This document shows, in pieces, positions 1 to 12,006 of a stretch of 64,000 bases of DNA. Each line of letters opens with the position of its first letter. Positions within the stretch are counted from its first letter, which is position 1. The translations under genes and the position numbers were made by a program. The stretch is from Apiospora phragmitis (lineage: Eukaryota; Ascomycota; Sordariomycetes; Amphisphaeriales; Apiosporaceae), in assembly GCA_038363925.1 (NCBI GenBank), contig JAQQWL010000006.1, positions 2,026,501 through 2,090,500 of the forward strand. Direction: 5' to 3'. The notes under the pieces were generated by a model. That model was given only the letters and a program-made list of their open reading frames with translations, made no database searches and was not told where the DNA came from.

Positions 1-2600
1 TAAATAATAGTGAGGTTAAATCTTAATACGAATTTAAACCACTATACTTATTATTTATTTAATTCTTTAGTAGTAATAAACCGTATAAAGTTTTTATAAT
101 TAATATAAACCTTTATTAATTTTATTATTTCGTTAAAATAATATCTCTACTTTTTATGAACTTTAATAATAGCTATTCGTTCCTTATCGTAGATTTAATA
201 GTTAAGCTTTAATTTCTTCAACTTTTTAAAAAAGAATACGATGAGGTACGACTTTTTATTATTATTTTATTAGTTTAGTACTTTTTAATCGTATAATTTA
301 ATATATCGGTCTCGATTTTAAAAGGTTTTATAAGGTCTATTACGTAAATTATTAGCTCGTTAAGGATACGCTTTTTTATAGCGTAAAAAGTTTCGGCTTC
401 TTTTCTTACTTGTTAGAATAATTCGTCCTTTTTCGTTAAGTTCGTTAAAAGTGTCGCTATCTTATTAAATCCGAGAAGAAAAATCCGGTAATGCTGTAGT
501 TATTACAGCAGTGTTATTATTATTTTAATTTTTATAGCGCTTATAAGCGTAGATCACTCTTTAATTATTAAAATTATCGAAGGTTTTATTTAGATTTTTC
601 TAAGGAATACTACGTATTTTATTAATATAATTAATCGTTAATAAAATTCGCTTTTTTTAAATTAATTAAAAAGTTAATATCTTATAGTTTTTAAAATATT
701 AACTTTATATGCTCTTTATATTACTCTTCGTTTTTAAAATAGATTAAGATATTATCGAGGTATATTATAACGAACTTATTAAGATATTCGCGAAAAATAT
801 AGTTAATTATAGCTTAAAAACTAGTTAACACGTTAGTTAAACTAAATAATATAGCCTAGTATTCGAAATATCCGTATTTAGTGCGGAACGCGGTTTTTAA
901 TTTTTTTTAATACGGATTGGGTTATATACGTTAAGAAGATTAAGTATTAAAAAGATTTTAACGTGTAATAGCTTCTTTTGTAAATTATTAATTAAGGGAA
1001 GAGGGTACCGGTTTTTTATAATAATTTTATTAAGCTTTTTATAATAAATATATATACGTTATTTAAGTTTTTCGTCTTTACTCTTTTTTAATATAAAGAG
1101 AATAAGTACTTATTAACGATATAAATAGTGATATAACTCTTTTCTTAAGGGTTTTTATAATATATTTTTTAAGGCTTATTTATATTCTTAATTAAATTTA
1201 TAAATTAATATAAAAAGAGGTTCTTTTCCTTCTTTTAAAGGTATTCGTAATCTTACTCTATATAAAGCGGTAAGCTTCGAATTACTAGTACTTTTTTAAT
1301 ATAATTATTATAACGTTTAGTTTAAGTTTTTTAATAATAATATATATTTTAAATACGTTTAGTTTATTAAGGGGTTACTTTTTAAACCGCTACTTATTAA
1401 TTAAACTTCTTTTTAATATATTTTATTAAAGTTAGCTTATTTTTTTAATTAATTCTAAGATTAGTTACTTATAACTCGGGTATTTTTAAAAGTATATTAT
1501 ATTTTATAACGTTCGTAATATTATACGTAATTCGTTTATAACGTTTTTAGTATCGATTAAAAAGTTCGCGACTTTCTTTTATATTCTTTATATTTATAAC
1601 TTATAAATCTTTTATTAACGGTTTTAAGTTAGTATAGGGCGTTTTTTTTTCTCTTATTCGAGCTCGAAGGAGTTAATAATTCGTAATAAAATATAGTTTT
1701 TTTAAGTTCCGTTATCGCGTAACGCTTTAATATAAACTCTTTTTATACTTCTTATTAATATAATATATTTATAAATAGTTTAATTATTCGTTATTTAATA
1801 TAAAAACCTTCTTAAATCCGCTTGATATTATCCTTTTATATTTAGCGGCGTTCGTTTCCCGGCTTATATTTTTTTTTTAAATAAGTAATAACTTTTTATA
1901 ATCGAGTATCGTATTGTCGCTAATTTTCCCTTTTTTCTCTGTGAGGTATTACTTGGTACGCCGGTAGAAGTGTTTCTATACCTTTCCTTATATAAAATAC
2001 TAGTCTAAATATTTAAGATTCGGGTTCGTTAAATGGCTTAAAGGTTTATTAGGTTCGCCAAAGTTCGAGGTTACTTTACAGGTCCCTAGTTATAGTAAGG
2101 GGGTTCTCCCGTTAAGTATATGCCCATATATCCTAAAAGTGCTAGGTATTCTTTTTAAACGTTTATAAGCTCGCGATTTTTCTTAGGCGTGTTAGAGGTA
2201 TTAGTTTTCGAGGTACTCCCTTTAATCTCGTTCTTTTAAGTAGTATTATTTTAGCTACCCTAAGTTTTTTTATATTAATAAGTACGCTTATCGTTTATTT
2301 AATATAAACGTTCGGATTTTTTTTAATAATATAGTTAAGGTGTAGTAGGTACGAAATAAGTTATTTATCGATCCGTCGGGGAAATTATCCGTTCTTAAGT
2401 TTTTTTACAAGGTGTTTAATATAAACGTTATATATATATAATATTTATAAAAAAGGTAAAGTATACGTTATTTATAAATAAAATACGAAAGTTATTATTT
2501 ATAACGTAATTTTCGTTAACCTATTAATTAAATCCTATTAAAATAAATACTTAGTGTAAACGTTTTAAATCCGGGTAAAGAATACCGGGGATAATTAGCT
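1..2600 (-). mobile_element. Ty3/gypsy LTR retrotransposon relic (RT and RNase H), RIP-inactivated
   Basis: On the minus strand the decayed polymerase of a Ty3/gypsy element can be followed. Around 795-905 the reverse translation reads KTAFRTKYGYFEY, followed by a degraded LTNAP-like segment typical of gypsy reverse transcriptase. At 751-762 the catalytic YxDD motif reads YLDN, so the second Asp has become Asn by a G-to-A change on the coding strand. Further downstream (about 540-670) lies the KCEF...LGY connection region, and at about 100-370 an RNase H domain whose IETD...NY and KE.LAI.. blocks are recognisable despite many stops. The integrase would lie beyond the left edge of the window. 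The right part (about 1100-2600) should hold protease and gag, but I cannot assign them, and the right boundary is approximate. No LTR was identified. Confidence 0.75.
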
Positions 2601-2684
2601 ATTTGTTAATCCTTAAGTTTTAAGTTTTTATAAATTTTTTTACGAGCTCGTTTATTAATATATCTACTAATCGTTCGTAGTTTA

Positions 2685-3850
2685 TAAACGCGGCCTTAAA
2701 AGCGATAAAGAACTTTAGTTTTATAATATAATTTATTAACGCTTTAATAAATAGCTTGATTTTTTTTCTTAATAAGTACGCTTTACTAACGAATAAAGTA
2801 TTATATTTAAAAGTTAAAATAAGTAAAAAAAGTAAAAAGGTATACTAAGCATAATAATACGGTTAGTTTTATAATATTTTTCGAATTCGGCCGAAATATA
2901 GCTTTCGTAATCGTTTAAAATTAAGAAGCGATAAAAACTTTTCGTCCGCGTTTTAATATATTTACCGAAATACTAAATTTAATTTAAGCTCGTTTTATTA
3001 TTAGTTTAGCCGTTAAAAGTTAATATAATTATTTAATCGCCCGGTAAATCGTATTTAAGAAACTAGTTTACGAAGTAATATTAATTTTAAATAATTAAAA
3101 ACAGGGGAATATATAAAGTTTACGAATTATTATATTTAATAGCCGTTAATTATTCTCGATTATTAACTTAAATTAATTTCGCTTTTTTATAATAATCGGC
3201 GCGTATTATAACGAGTATTAGCTTAATTATATTTATTATAAAGCCGGTTTCGTTAAAATTCTATATATTTCTATTTATAATACCGTATTTAGTTTTAATA
3301 TTCGCGATTAATATAAATTAGCCGGAAATAATACTTATTTCTTTATAAAAAGCCTTTTAATATTCGTATTAACGGTTTATTTTAATTTTAAAGTCCGGGT
3401 TATACTTAATAGAGCGTTTAACCTAGTACTTATTAACGCGGTCGCCGCCGCGTAACTTTAAAATAAAAAGTAACTATATCTTTTATAATATTAATATTAA
3501 AAAATATTTCCCGACTATTTAAATTAATTATATAATTACGAAGCCCTTCTTTTTTAATTAAATTTAATTTATATTATAAATATCGGATTTCGCGTCGAGG
3601 TTCGATACCGTGGAGTCGGTCGCTTAAAATAGCTCGAGGGATGTCGTATACTTTCGTCGCAGTTTTTTAATTAATTCGATTCGGAATTTTCGCGTCGCTT
3701 AAATTATTAAAACTATACGATTCTTTTCGATTAAATCGATATTATAGTTATTAAATATTACGTATTAAAGTTTAATTATATAAATCGAAAAAAGAGTAGC
3801 CGACTTAAAGATATAGTCGATTTAATAATAAACCATATTAATTATTTATA
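2685..3850 (-). mobile_element. Fot1/pogo-like transposon relic, 5' two thirds
   Basis: This segment is the reverse complement of the better preserved copy at 11,979-13,869. It aligns from the block near 2690-2760, which matches 12,990-13,050 of that copy, through the transposase region to the 5' terminal inverted repeat at about 3800-3850. The repeat reads on the minus strand as TGGTTTATTATTAAATCG and continues to GTCGGCTAC. The 3' third is missing, and the left end is taken where similarity fades into the adjoining sequence. It is riddled with RIP stops and cannot code. Confidence 0.75.
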
Positions 3851-4620
3851 AAACTAAATATATTAAACAAGTTATATATATATTATTAAAACGTATTTAT
3901 AAAGCTTATAGCTTAATAAATATAAGAAAATATATAATAATTACGTTATTTATATTTAATACTTTAAAGACTATTAATAATATTAATTATAATAAGCTTA
4001 TTAATTATTTAATTTATTAAGGCCTTTCGATAATAATAATCTTATAAATTAAAAACTAATTAAAAAATCGCCGTATAAAATAAAAGTTATTAAAGGGGGA
4101 ATATAATTAGATTATTTAAAACTACGGTATTTTATAAAGCTTTTCGTTATTACTTTTATTATAACTATTTTATAACTCGGACTTTTTAATAATATTTTAA
4201 AAAGAGAGTTTATTATAATAAAAAGTACCGGTATTAATATAAAAGCTATTATAAATTATATAACCTTAATAATATAATTATAAAATAATAGTTTTAGTTT
4301 TAAAGTATTATAATAAAGTAGTTTTAAGGTAATTATTTTTATTTAAATTAATAATACGAGTATTTTAATTATTAATAAGTTTATTATAATTAATTATTAA
4401 ATATAAAAAAGGTTTATAAGCGAGTAATAATTTAGATAACGAAGTTCGATTATATTTTTACCTCGTAAAAATACGATCTAATATATTTCTAAAAAAAAAG
4501 CTTAAAATTTTAATATAATTAATAAAATAAGCTTTTTAAGTTTAATTAATAATATAGCTATTTAAATTAAAAGCTTTATAAATATTAAAAGTTTTTATAA
4601 AACCTTATTAAAAATAATAT
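3851..4620. other. AT-rich spacer, origin unknown
   Basis: About 770 bp of RIP-like AT-rich sequence between two Fot1-like fragments. It does not match the Fot1-like copies by eye and has no open reading frame. It may be part of another degraded repeat. Confidence 0.4.
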
Positions 4621-5525
4621 AACGTGGTTTATTACTAAGTCGATTATATTATTAAATCGGCTAATTTTTTTATTACTACTTTTATATAAATTAATTAAAA
4701 CTATTCTTTATTTAATTCGTTATTTTATTTTAAATCCTTTCTATATACTTACGTATTATAACTTATTTCGCCGTAAATATTATAACGCCTTTCACCGGTC
4801 GCCCTCCGCTTTAACGAACCCCCCTTTCCGTATTTATTAATCGCTAAACGCTTCCTTTTTACCTTCTCGTTTTATAGTTTTTAATATTTTTATATAATAA
4901 AGGCTCTCTTAAGCTAAACGCGTAATCTTTTAGTTCTCCGGCGTTTAAAAAATATTAAATTAGTTTTTTATAAAATATATATATATTATATTATTTAGTT
5001 TATAATATTTATAATTAATATTAAAAAGTTTTTTTAATAAGTAAAAACCGTACTTTTAATAAAAGTAAAGTATTTTATTATTTATTAAAGGTTAAACGGC
5101 GTTTAAAGGTTATAAATACTAGCCGTTCTCGAACGCGACGAGCTAAGTATAGGCGTTTAAAAATATATATCTAGCTTATTAATTATCTTTTCTAAGTAAT
5201 AAAATACTAAACTAAATACGTTAAATCTAGATTTAATATTGTTTTTTATAAAAATAATAAAATATGCGGCTTTAAAAGTAATAAAAAAATTTTGTTTTGT
5301 AATATAATTTATTAGCTCTTTAATAAATGGCTCGATTTGTTTCGAATAAATACGTTTTAACGGCGAATAAAGTACTATATCTAGATATTAAAATAAGTAG
5401 GAAAAGTGGGGAGGTATATTAAGCGTAATAGTGCTGTTATTTTTATAAAATTATTAAATTTAACTAATATATAACTTTCGTAATCGTTTAAGATTAAAAA
5501 GTAGTAAAAAACTTTAAGTTATTTT
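4621..5525 (-). mobile_element. Fot1/pogo-like transposon relic, 3' half
   Basis: It starts with the 3' terminal inverted repeat (TAACGTGGTTTATTACTAAG, at about 4620) and runs along the non-coding 3' part and the end of the transposase. It matches the reverse complement of 13,869 down to about 12,800. Similarity stops near 5525, where the sequence switches to an unrelated AT-rich stretch, so the 5' half of the element is absent. Confidence 0.7.
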
Positions 5526-7261
5526 TAAAGTTAATTAAAAATATAATACGTTATAATTATGAAAGTTATATTAAATAATAATAATCCTTTAAATTATATA
5601 TTATAATATAATATAATATTAACCGTATATATAAGCTATAAAAAAGGTTTTATAAAATATATTAAAAATCTCTTTTAATTAAGCTTATTAAATATTATAT
5701 AGCCTTTTATTATACCGCTTTAATAAAAATATATTTAAAGGTAATTATTAAAGGCGAGAAAACTAAAAAGTTAATTATAATTATATAATATAAACCTTTA
5801 AAACTAAATTATTAATGTTTTATATTAATAATAATAAATATAACGGCGAGGTTAAAACGAAAAATTTTTAATTATAATAGTTTATATTTAAAATTAAACG
5901 TTTAAAAATAACGGATATAAATATATTAAAATAATTTATAATAAAATTAGCGAAATTAAGAAGTATTTATATATCTTTTAAAATTATTTTAAAACTACGA
6001 AACCGGTAGCTTATTCGCGTCGATATTATTATTAATAATTAAGCTATTATTATATCTTTTGTTTACTTTTAATATATATAAGTATTTTAAGTAATAAACG
6101 CGTTAACGAGCTAATTAAATTAATAATCGAGGCGTTAATATTAATTATTATTATATATATTACTAAGCACCTTTATTTTATAATAACCTTTTATTTATAT
6201 AATCTTTTAATAATAGTTTTAATATATATTATAATATACGTACTTCTTTTAAAATTATCGGCTTTAAAGCTTAATATTATAATAATAACTTTAATAATAA
6301 TAAACGTTATAATAATAGTATTAATTTTATATTAAGTTAAAATGTTTAAAAGGTTTATATAATATACTTTTAAATAATTAATAAAACTTATTATAAATTA
6401 AGTCATTTTTATTATAATAACCGCTTAATATATATTAATTTTAAAAAACGAAATAATATTAAATTAATAAATAAAAAAGTATAGCTTATAAATAAATAAG
6501 TATAGTTTATAAATAAATCCTATATTATTACTTATTAAAATTAAAAAAGTTATAGTTTTAAATATAAAAGCTTAAAACGCGTTATAATAATTATTATATT
6601 TTAGTTTTAAATAAGACAAATCGGCCTTATAAATTATTTATTATAAATCTAATAAATAAACTTATTATTATATAATTATAATAACCGTTAAACGATACGC
6701 TATATATTATTAAATTATATTAAATATAAAGCTTTATAAAAAAAATTTAAAAGGCTATAAGCTTTAATTAAAAAAGTCTTAAGCCTCTTATTAATTTATA
6801 ATAATTTAAAAGTTTATAATAATTTAAGAGTTTAAACGAACTAAAATCGCCGCTGTAGTAATACTTTAAACGAGCTTATTAAAACGGTTTATATACGCTA
6901 CGATAAAAAACAACCACTTATAAAAGCCTTTTAAAAAAAACCCTCGAAAGCCTCTCGCTTAAAAGAGTCTTTAAAGAGGTCTTTAATAACGATTAAATTA
7001 ATCTTTAACGCGGTAATTAACGGTTTTTTAAGCATAATTAATTATTAATATATTATATTATTACCGTTATTAATTAAAACCTATCTTATATATTATTATT
7101 TTTAAATAATTACTTTATAATTATAATATATATATTGCCTAGATTTATAAATAATACCCTCGAGTATTACTTAATTAATTTAAAGCGTTATATATTTATA
7201 AAATAGTCTCGTTTAATTATTAATATTATTAATACACTTTATAAAACTTATTATAATGCTT
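5526..7261. other. AT-rich RIP-like stretch, element not identified
   Basis: About 1.7 kb of strongly RIP-like sequence without recognisable coding motif or terminal repeat. It lies between two Fot1-like fragments that overlap in element coordinates, so it is not simply an insertion splitting one copy. Confidence 0.35.
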
Positions 7262-8018
7262 TTAATATTATTTTTAACGCGATTATATTAACGCTTTAAT
7301 AAATAGCTCGATTTCTTTTAAATATACGCGCTTTAATAATAAATAAAACATTATATTTAATAATTAAAATAAAATAAATATATTAAGCATAATAATATTA
7401 TTATTCTTATAATATACTTTAAATTACGTTAAAATATAACTTTTATAGCTATAATTATTCTTAATTATTAAATTAAACTAAATTCGAGTTTTTATATTAA
7501 ATAACGCGTATTATAATAAGTAAAAGCTCGATTATATTTATTATAAAGCTAGTTTTATTAAAATTATATATATTTTTAATTAAAACATTATATTTTACTT
7601 TAATATCTATAACTAGTTTAAATTAATTAAAAATAACGCTGAAATATTTTAAAAAGCCTTTTAATAATTATATTAACGATTTATTTTAATTTTAAAATCT
7701 AGGTTACGGTTAATAAATCGCTTAATTTAATACTTATTACTTTATATTATAAATATTAAATTTTACGTCGTAAGATTTAGTTATAAATTCGATATCGTAA
7801 AATAGCTTTAACGACGTTATATATTTTTATAGTAATCTTTTCGCTTATTAAGTTTAAAAGGTTTTATATCGCTTAAATTATTAAAACGATTCGTTTTATT
7901 ATATAAGTTAAGTATTATAATTATAAACTTATTATACGTTAAAGTTTAATTAAAATTAATAAGTAATAAAAATAAACCACTTAATAATACGAATTATTTA
8001 ATAATAAACTACTTTATA
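7262..8018 (-). mobile_element. Fot1/pogo-like transposon relic, internally deleted 5' part
   Basis: It aligns with the copy at 2685-3850 but lacks roughly 230 bp in the middle; similarity jumps near 7480. It ends at about 7970-8018 with a degraded 5' terminal inverted repeat. The next copy begins within about 15 bp, giving a tight head-to-tail arrangement. Confidence 0.65.
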
Positions 8019-8032
8019 TATATTTTATTTTA

Positions 8033-9776
8033 ATATAGTTTATTATTAAATCGGCCACTTTTTTTATATCTTATTATTTTTATATAATTAATTTAATTTT
8101 AACGTTCTAAATTAATTAAAATTATTCTCTATTCGATTCGTTACTTAATTTTACATCCTTTCTATATATTTACATATTATAACCTGTTTCGCCGTAGATA
8201 TTATAACGCCTTCCACCGGTCCCCCTCCGCTTCGACGGACCCCCCGTTCCGTATTTATTAGTTACTAGACGCTTCCCTTTTACCTTCTCGTCTTATAACT
8301 CTTGAGATTCTTATATAATAAGGGCTCCTCTAAGTTAGACGCGCCATTTTTTAGCTCTCCGGCGCTTAAAAAATACTAAATTAACCTTTTATAAAGTATA
8401 TATTTAATCCTTTATAAAAGTTATTTCAATTATTATTATATATATATGCTTTTTATTACTTAATTTATAATATTTAAAATTAATATTAAAAAGCTTTTTA
8501 ATAAGTAAAAACCTTATTTTTAATAAAAATAAAGTATTTAATCGTTTATTAAAGATTAAATAACGTTTAAAGATTATAAGTACTAACCGTCCCTAGATAT
8601 AACGAGCTAGGTATAAACGTTCGAAAATGTATATTTAATTTATCCATTATTTTATTCGGGTAATGAAATATTAAGCTAAATATATTAAATTTAGATTTAA
8701 TATTATTTTTAAAAAAAAAAAAAAAATTTATACGGCCTTAAAAACGATAAAGAACTTTAACTTTATAATATAATTTATTAACGCTTTAATAGATAGTTTA
8801 AATATAATATTTTATGCGCCGTTAAAGCGTATTTATTTAAAAGAAATTAACTATCTATTAAAGCGTTAATAATGCCGTTATTTTTATAATATTCTTTAAA
8901 TTCGGCCGAAATATAGCTTTTATAACCGTTTAAAATTAAAAAGTAATAAAAGCTTTTCGTCCGCGTTTTAACATATTTATCGAAATATCGAATCTAATTT
9001 AAACTCGTCTCGTTATCGGTTTAATTATTTAATCGCCCGGTAGGTCGTATTTATAAAACTAATTTACGAGGTAATATTAATTTTAAATAATTAAGAACGG
9101 CGGAATATATTAACTTTATAAATTAATATATTTAATAGCCGTTAATTATTCTCGATTATTAAACTAAACTAATTTCGCTTTTTTATAATAATCGGCGCGT
9201 ATTATAATAAGTATTAACTCGATTATATTTATTATAAACCCGGGTTTATTAAAATTTTATACATTTTTATTTAAAATATTATATTTAGTCTTAATATTCG
9301 CGATTAATGCGAATTAGCCGGAAATAATACCTATATTTTTGTAAAAAAGCCCTCTAATAATCGTATCGACTGTTTATTCGGGTCTTAAAATCTAGGTTAC
9401 GATCGATAAAGCGTTTAACCTAATACTTATCGACGCGATCGCCGCTGCGCGAGTTTAAAAAGAAATTAATTATATCTTTTATAATATTAATATTAAGAGG
9501 TATTCTTTAAATATTTAAATTAATTATATAATTATAAAGCACCTCTTTTTTTAATTAGATTTAATTTATATTATAAATATCGGATTTCGCGTTAAGGTTT
9601 AATACCGCGGAGTCGGTCGTTTAAAGTAGCTCAGGGGACGTCGTACACTTTCGTAATAGCTCTTTAACTAATTCGATTCGGACCTTCTCGTATCGCTTAA
9701 ATTATTAAAACGATACGAATTTTTTTCGATTAAATCGGTATTATAGTTATAAAAATATTACGTATTAGAGTTTAAT
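8033..9776 (-). mobile_element. Fot1/pogo-like transposon relic, nearly full length
   Basis: About 1.75 kb that follows the 11,979-13,869 copy in reverse complement almost end to end. It covers the 3' terminal repeat (8033, ATAGTTTATTATTAAATCGG), the GC-richer 3' region around 8190-8350, and the transposase region up to 9776. The 5' terminal inverted repeat itself is lost. Stops are frequent throughout. Confidence 0.7.
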
Positions 9777-10149
9777 TTTAATAAAGTTTTCTATTTTTTA
9801 TTTATTTTATTAAAAAAAGATTATAATAAAATTACTTATTTAAACTAATAACTTTTTTATTTAATATTAATTATTAATTTATTAACTTTATATTAAAAAA
9901 GGCGTATTAATTAAATAATAAATTACGTTTTTTTATAAATTTTCATTTTTAAATATTATATATAATTCTTATTTAAATAAAGTTATTAAATTAAATTAAA
10001 TACTTATATTTAATAAAAAAATTTAATATTATAATTAAAGTAATTTAAAAAATAAAGCTTTATATTATAATTATATAAATAATATTAAAAGAAAATTTAA
10101 AAAAAAAGTTTTAATTAATTTTAATTTATTATTTATTTAACTATTTAAA
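9777..10149. other. AT-rich tail of the repeat block
   Basis: Highly AT-rich sequence with poly-A/T runs and repeats of the form ttaaat. It separates the last Fot1-like relic from the decayed F-box gene. No coding or repeat element is recognised. Confidence 0.4.
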
Positions 10150-10956
10150 ATTAAATTAAATTAAATTAAATATTATTAAAATACTTTTACTTTACTTTTA
10201 ATTAATATATAAACTTTAAAGCTAAGTTTTAAACGTGTTATAGTTTTAACGAGCGGAGATTCGCAAGGTCGGGCGGCCCCGCAGCCATGCGAAGCGGACG
10301 AGGTTATCCTACCCCAGGTCCAGCGCTCGCATAGCGGGCAAATAGAATAATAGCAACAAATAGAGTGTATTGGCATTCCCGTAGATCGCACGCGATGTGC
10401 AGGTGCTTACAGAAACCTCTTCAAGTTTGTGGGAATCAGACAGCTAGCTGACTGAGACCTCTTTGTCTAAGGCGGACCGAAACATGGCACTCAGGCGCTC
10501 GATTTCCCTGCTATAGCTTTCTGTTACCACGAGGGAGCGTAAATTAGGGAGGCGGGCAAGGAGGAAAGCGATGATCGCATCTATAGTTCCTTGGCGCCAC
10601 TCTCGGGTCCAGTCTTGGGTATAGGAGAGCTGCAGCTTGTTGACTAGGCCGGTGGCTAGGTCCAGCGCAGATTCCGCCTCGGACTATAACAGCTTTGATA
10701 GGGGGGAAGTAAATTTTATGTGTTGGTAAAAGCTCAAGTCACCTGTTAGTCTAAAGATTTGGACATGTTCGGCGAGCTGCGGCCTTGACGAAATGCTACG
10801 AAGGAAGAGAGAGGGTGACAGGCGCGCCATTGCGGTCCACGTAAACTGAACGCTAGAGTAGAGAAGAGGGAAGATCGGCTGGAGAGCAGAAAGTAAGCAT
10901 GAACAATATGATCTCGTTGGGACAGCCGATGAAGTCTAGGCGATAGGAAGCCATGT
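10150..10956 (-). pseudogene. F-box/leucine-rich-repeat protein pseudogene, RIP-eroded
   Basis: Read on the minus strand from an ATG at 10,956, the sequence gives MASYRLDFIGCPNEIILFML, an F-box start with an LP/CPNEI..ML-type core. The reading continues with RPQLAEHVQIFRLTGDLSFY, then DWTREWRQGTIDAI and ARLPNLRSLVV, and after 10,444 with AIYGNANTLYLLL and PDLANLRSLKL. These are typical of the large fungal F-box family with a degenerate leucine-rich C-terminus. At least four in-frame TAG codons interrupt it (for example after SSLL, SKLL, EVSVS and ALDLG), each explained by CAG to TAG. There is one frameshift in a CT-rich run near 10,810. Towards 10,245-10,150 it fades into the AT-rich block. 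In a functional state it would be an adaptor of an SCF ubiquitin ligase; substrate unknown. Confidence 0.7.
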
Positions 10957-11978
10957 CGAGATCCCTGGTCGTGATCTTGTGTATGTGTGTGTATATGTGT
11001 GTGGCAGCGAGGAGCCAAGTTGCGAACGTCGATGTTTTAGGGGGATTGGCGCCCGCTTCAAGTACTCGTAATTATGCTTAGATATTTACTGCGGAGCATC
11101 GATCATCCATATAAATGGAGCAAGATCTCTTGTAAACTTGGGACCTAGACGACTACCACCGATATATCTGACTAGGACGTCCAGGCGAGGTATACGGGCC
11201 ATGAAGATGAGCAGTTTATCGACGTTAGCAAACCCGACAGGGAACGATCTGTATTTATGTAACACGGCCGTACGCCCAGGACTTTGTCTTCATTTCGACA
11301 GCAGTACGTATGATATTGTGGTAACATCAACCTGATCTTGAAAGTGTAGAGATCGAATGAGTTGGGTTAGCAGCTGACTAACCTACGCATGGGTGCGGTA
11401 GTTTATACACAGCAATGCGTGCATGCATAGTATGGTCAAACTCCAGTGCCTCTTTTCACGGCATATACCCTCACGGGCTTCGCCAACCTCCGTCTGGCAG
11501 CAATGTCCATTCGTACCTATGCATGCTGTTGTGCATGATAGGGTGCCACCAATCGATACTCCTTACACCACTGCGGGTTTGGAGGCCTGTATGCAGGATA
11601 TTCCACTTCCGGAAAGTCAGGGGGGTGGAGGGAAGGTCTGCATTGGCGAGGACTACGCCTGGAGGGCGTGACTGCGGACAATGTCTCAGGCTTTGGGCGT
11701 CTGTGGCCGCCATGCCACAGCCCCTGATACTCCGGAGTAGCATTATGGACGTCTTTTAACTGCGGCTTAATGCTTATAAACTCCGAGGTATTAAGCTATG
11801 CGGTTATAAGCAACATATTATTAATATACTAGACAATAAGTAGATATATTAGATAATAAGTAGATATATTAAATAATAAGCAGCGTAATAGTTATATTAG
11901 TTTCTTTATTATATCTTTATAAAATATACTATATTATAAAGTATTATTAAATAATAATATAATATATTAATATATATA
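10957..11978. other. Normal-composition island without a confident gene
   Basis: The island between the two AT-rich blocks continues to about 11,760 with normal base composition. Short open frames exist on both strands (11,423-11,671 plus; 11,471-11,743 minus), but none has recognisable domains, conserved start context or intron signals. Near 11,830-11,880 there is a short tandem motif (tagatatatta repeated three times) at the edge of the next AT-rich block. Confidence 0.5.
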
Positions 11979-12006
11979 ACGTGGTTTATTATTAAGTCGG
12001 CTACTT
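11979..12006. repeat. Left terminal inverted repeat of the Fot1-like element
   Basis: ACGTGGTTTATTATTAAG followed by TCGGCTAC. Compared with the right end and with the copy ending at 3850, it lacks about 21 bp between two AAGTCG-like motifs. This suggests deletion between short internal direct repeats. Confidence 0.7.

Larger units (their letters stand above)
1..10200. repeat. AT-rich RIP-mutated repeat block
   Basis: This whole stretch is very AT-rich and has no long open reading frame on either strand. CA and TG dinucleotides are almost missing, TA is in great excess, and CG is retained (acg, tcg, gcg are common). That is the classic footprint of fungal repeat-induced point mutation, which converts CpA to TpA in duplicated DNA. 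Several transposon relics can be recognised in it and are listed separately. The block ends sharply near 10,200, where base composition becomes normal. Confidence 0.9.

Noticed and set aside
481..512. Short palindrome TGCTGTAGTTATTACAGCA inside the gypsy relic
   Set aside because: Only 7-bp arms. It may be a tiny insertion, but the surrounding reading frame is too damaged to tell.
11415..11759. Overlapping frames of 82-114 codons in the island
   Set aside because: Three frames on both strands compete, and none shows conserved motifs or splice signals.
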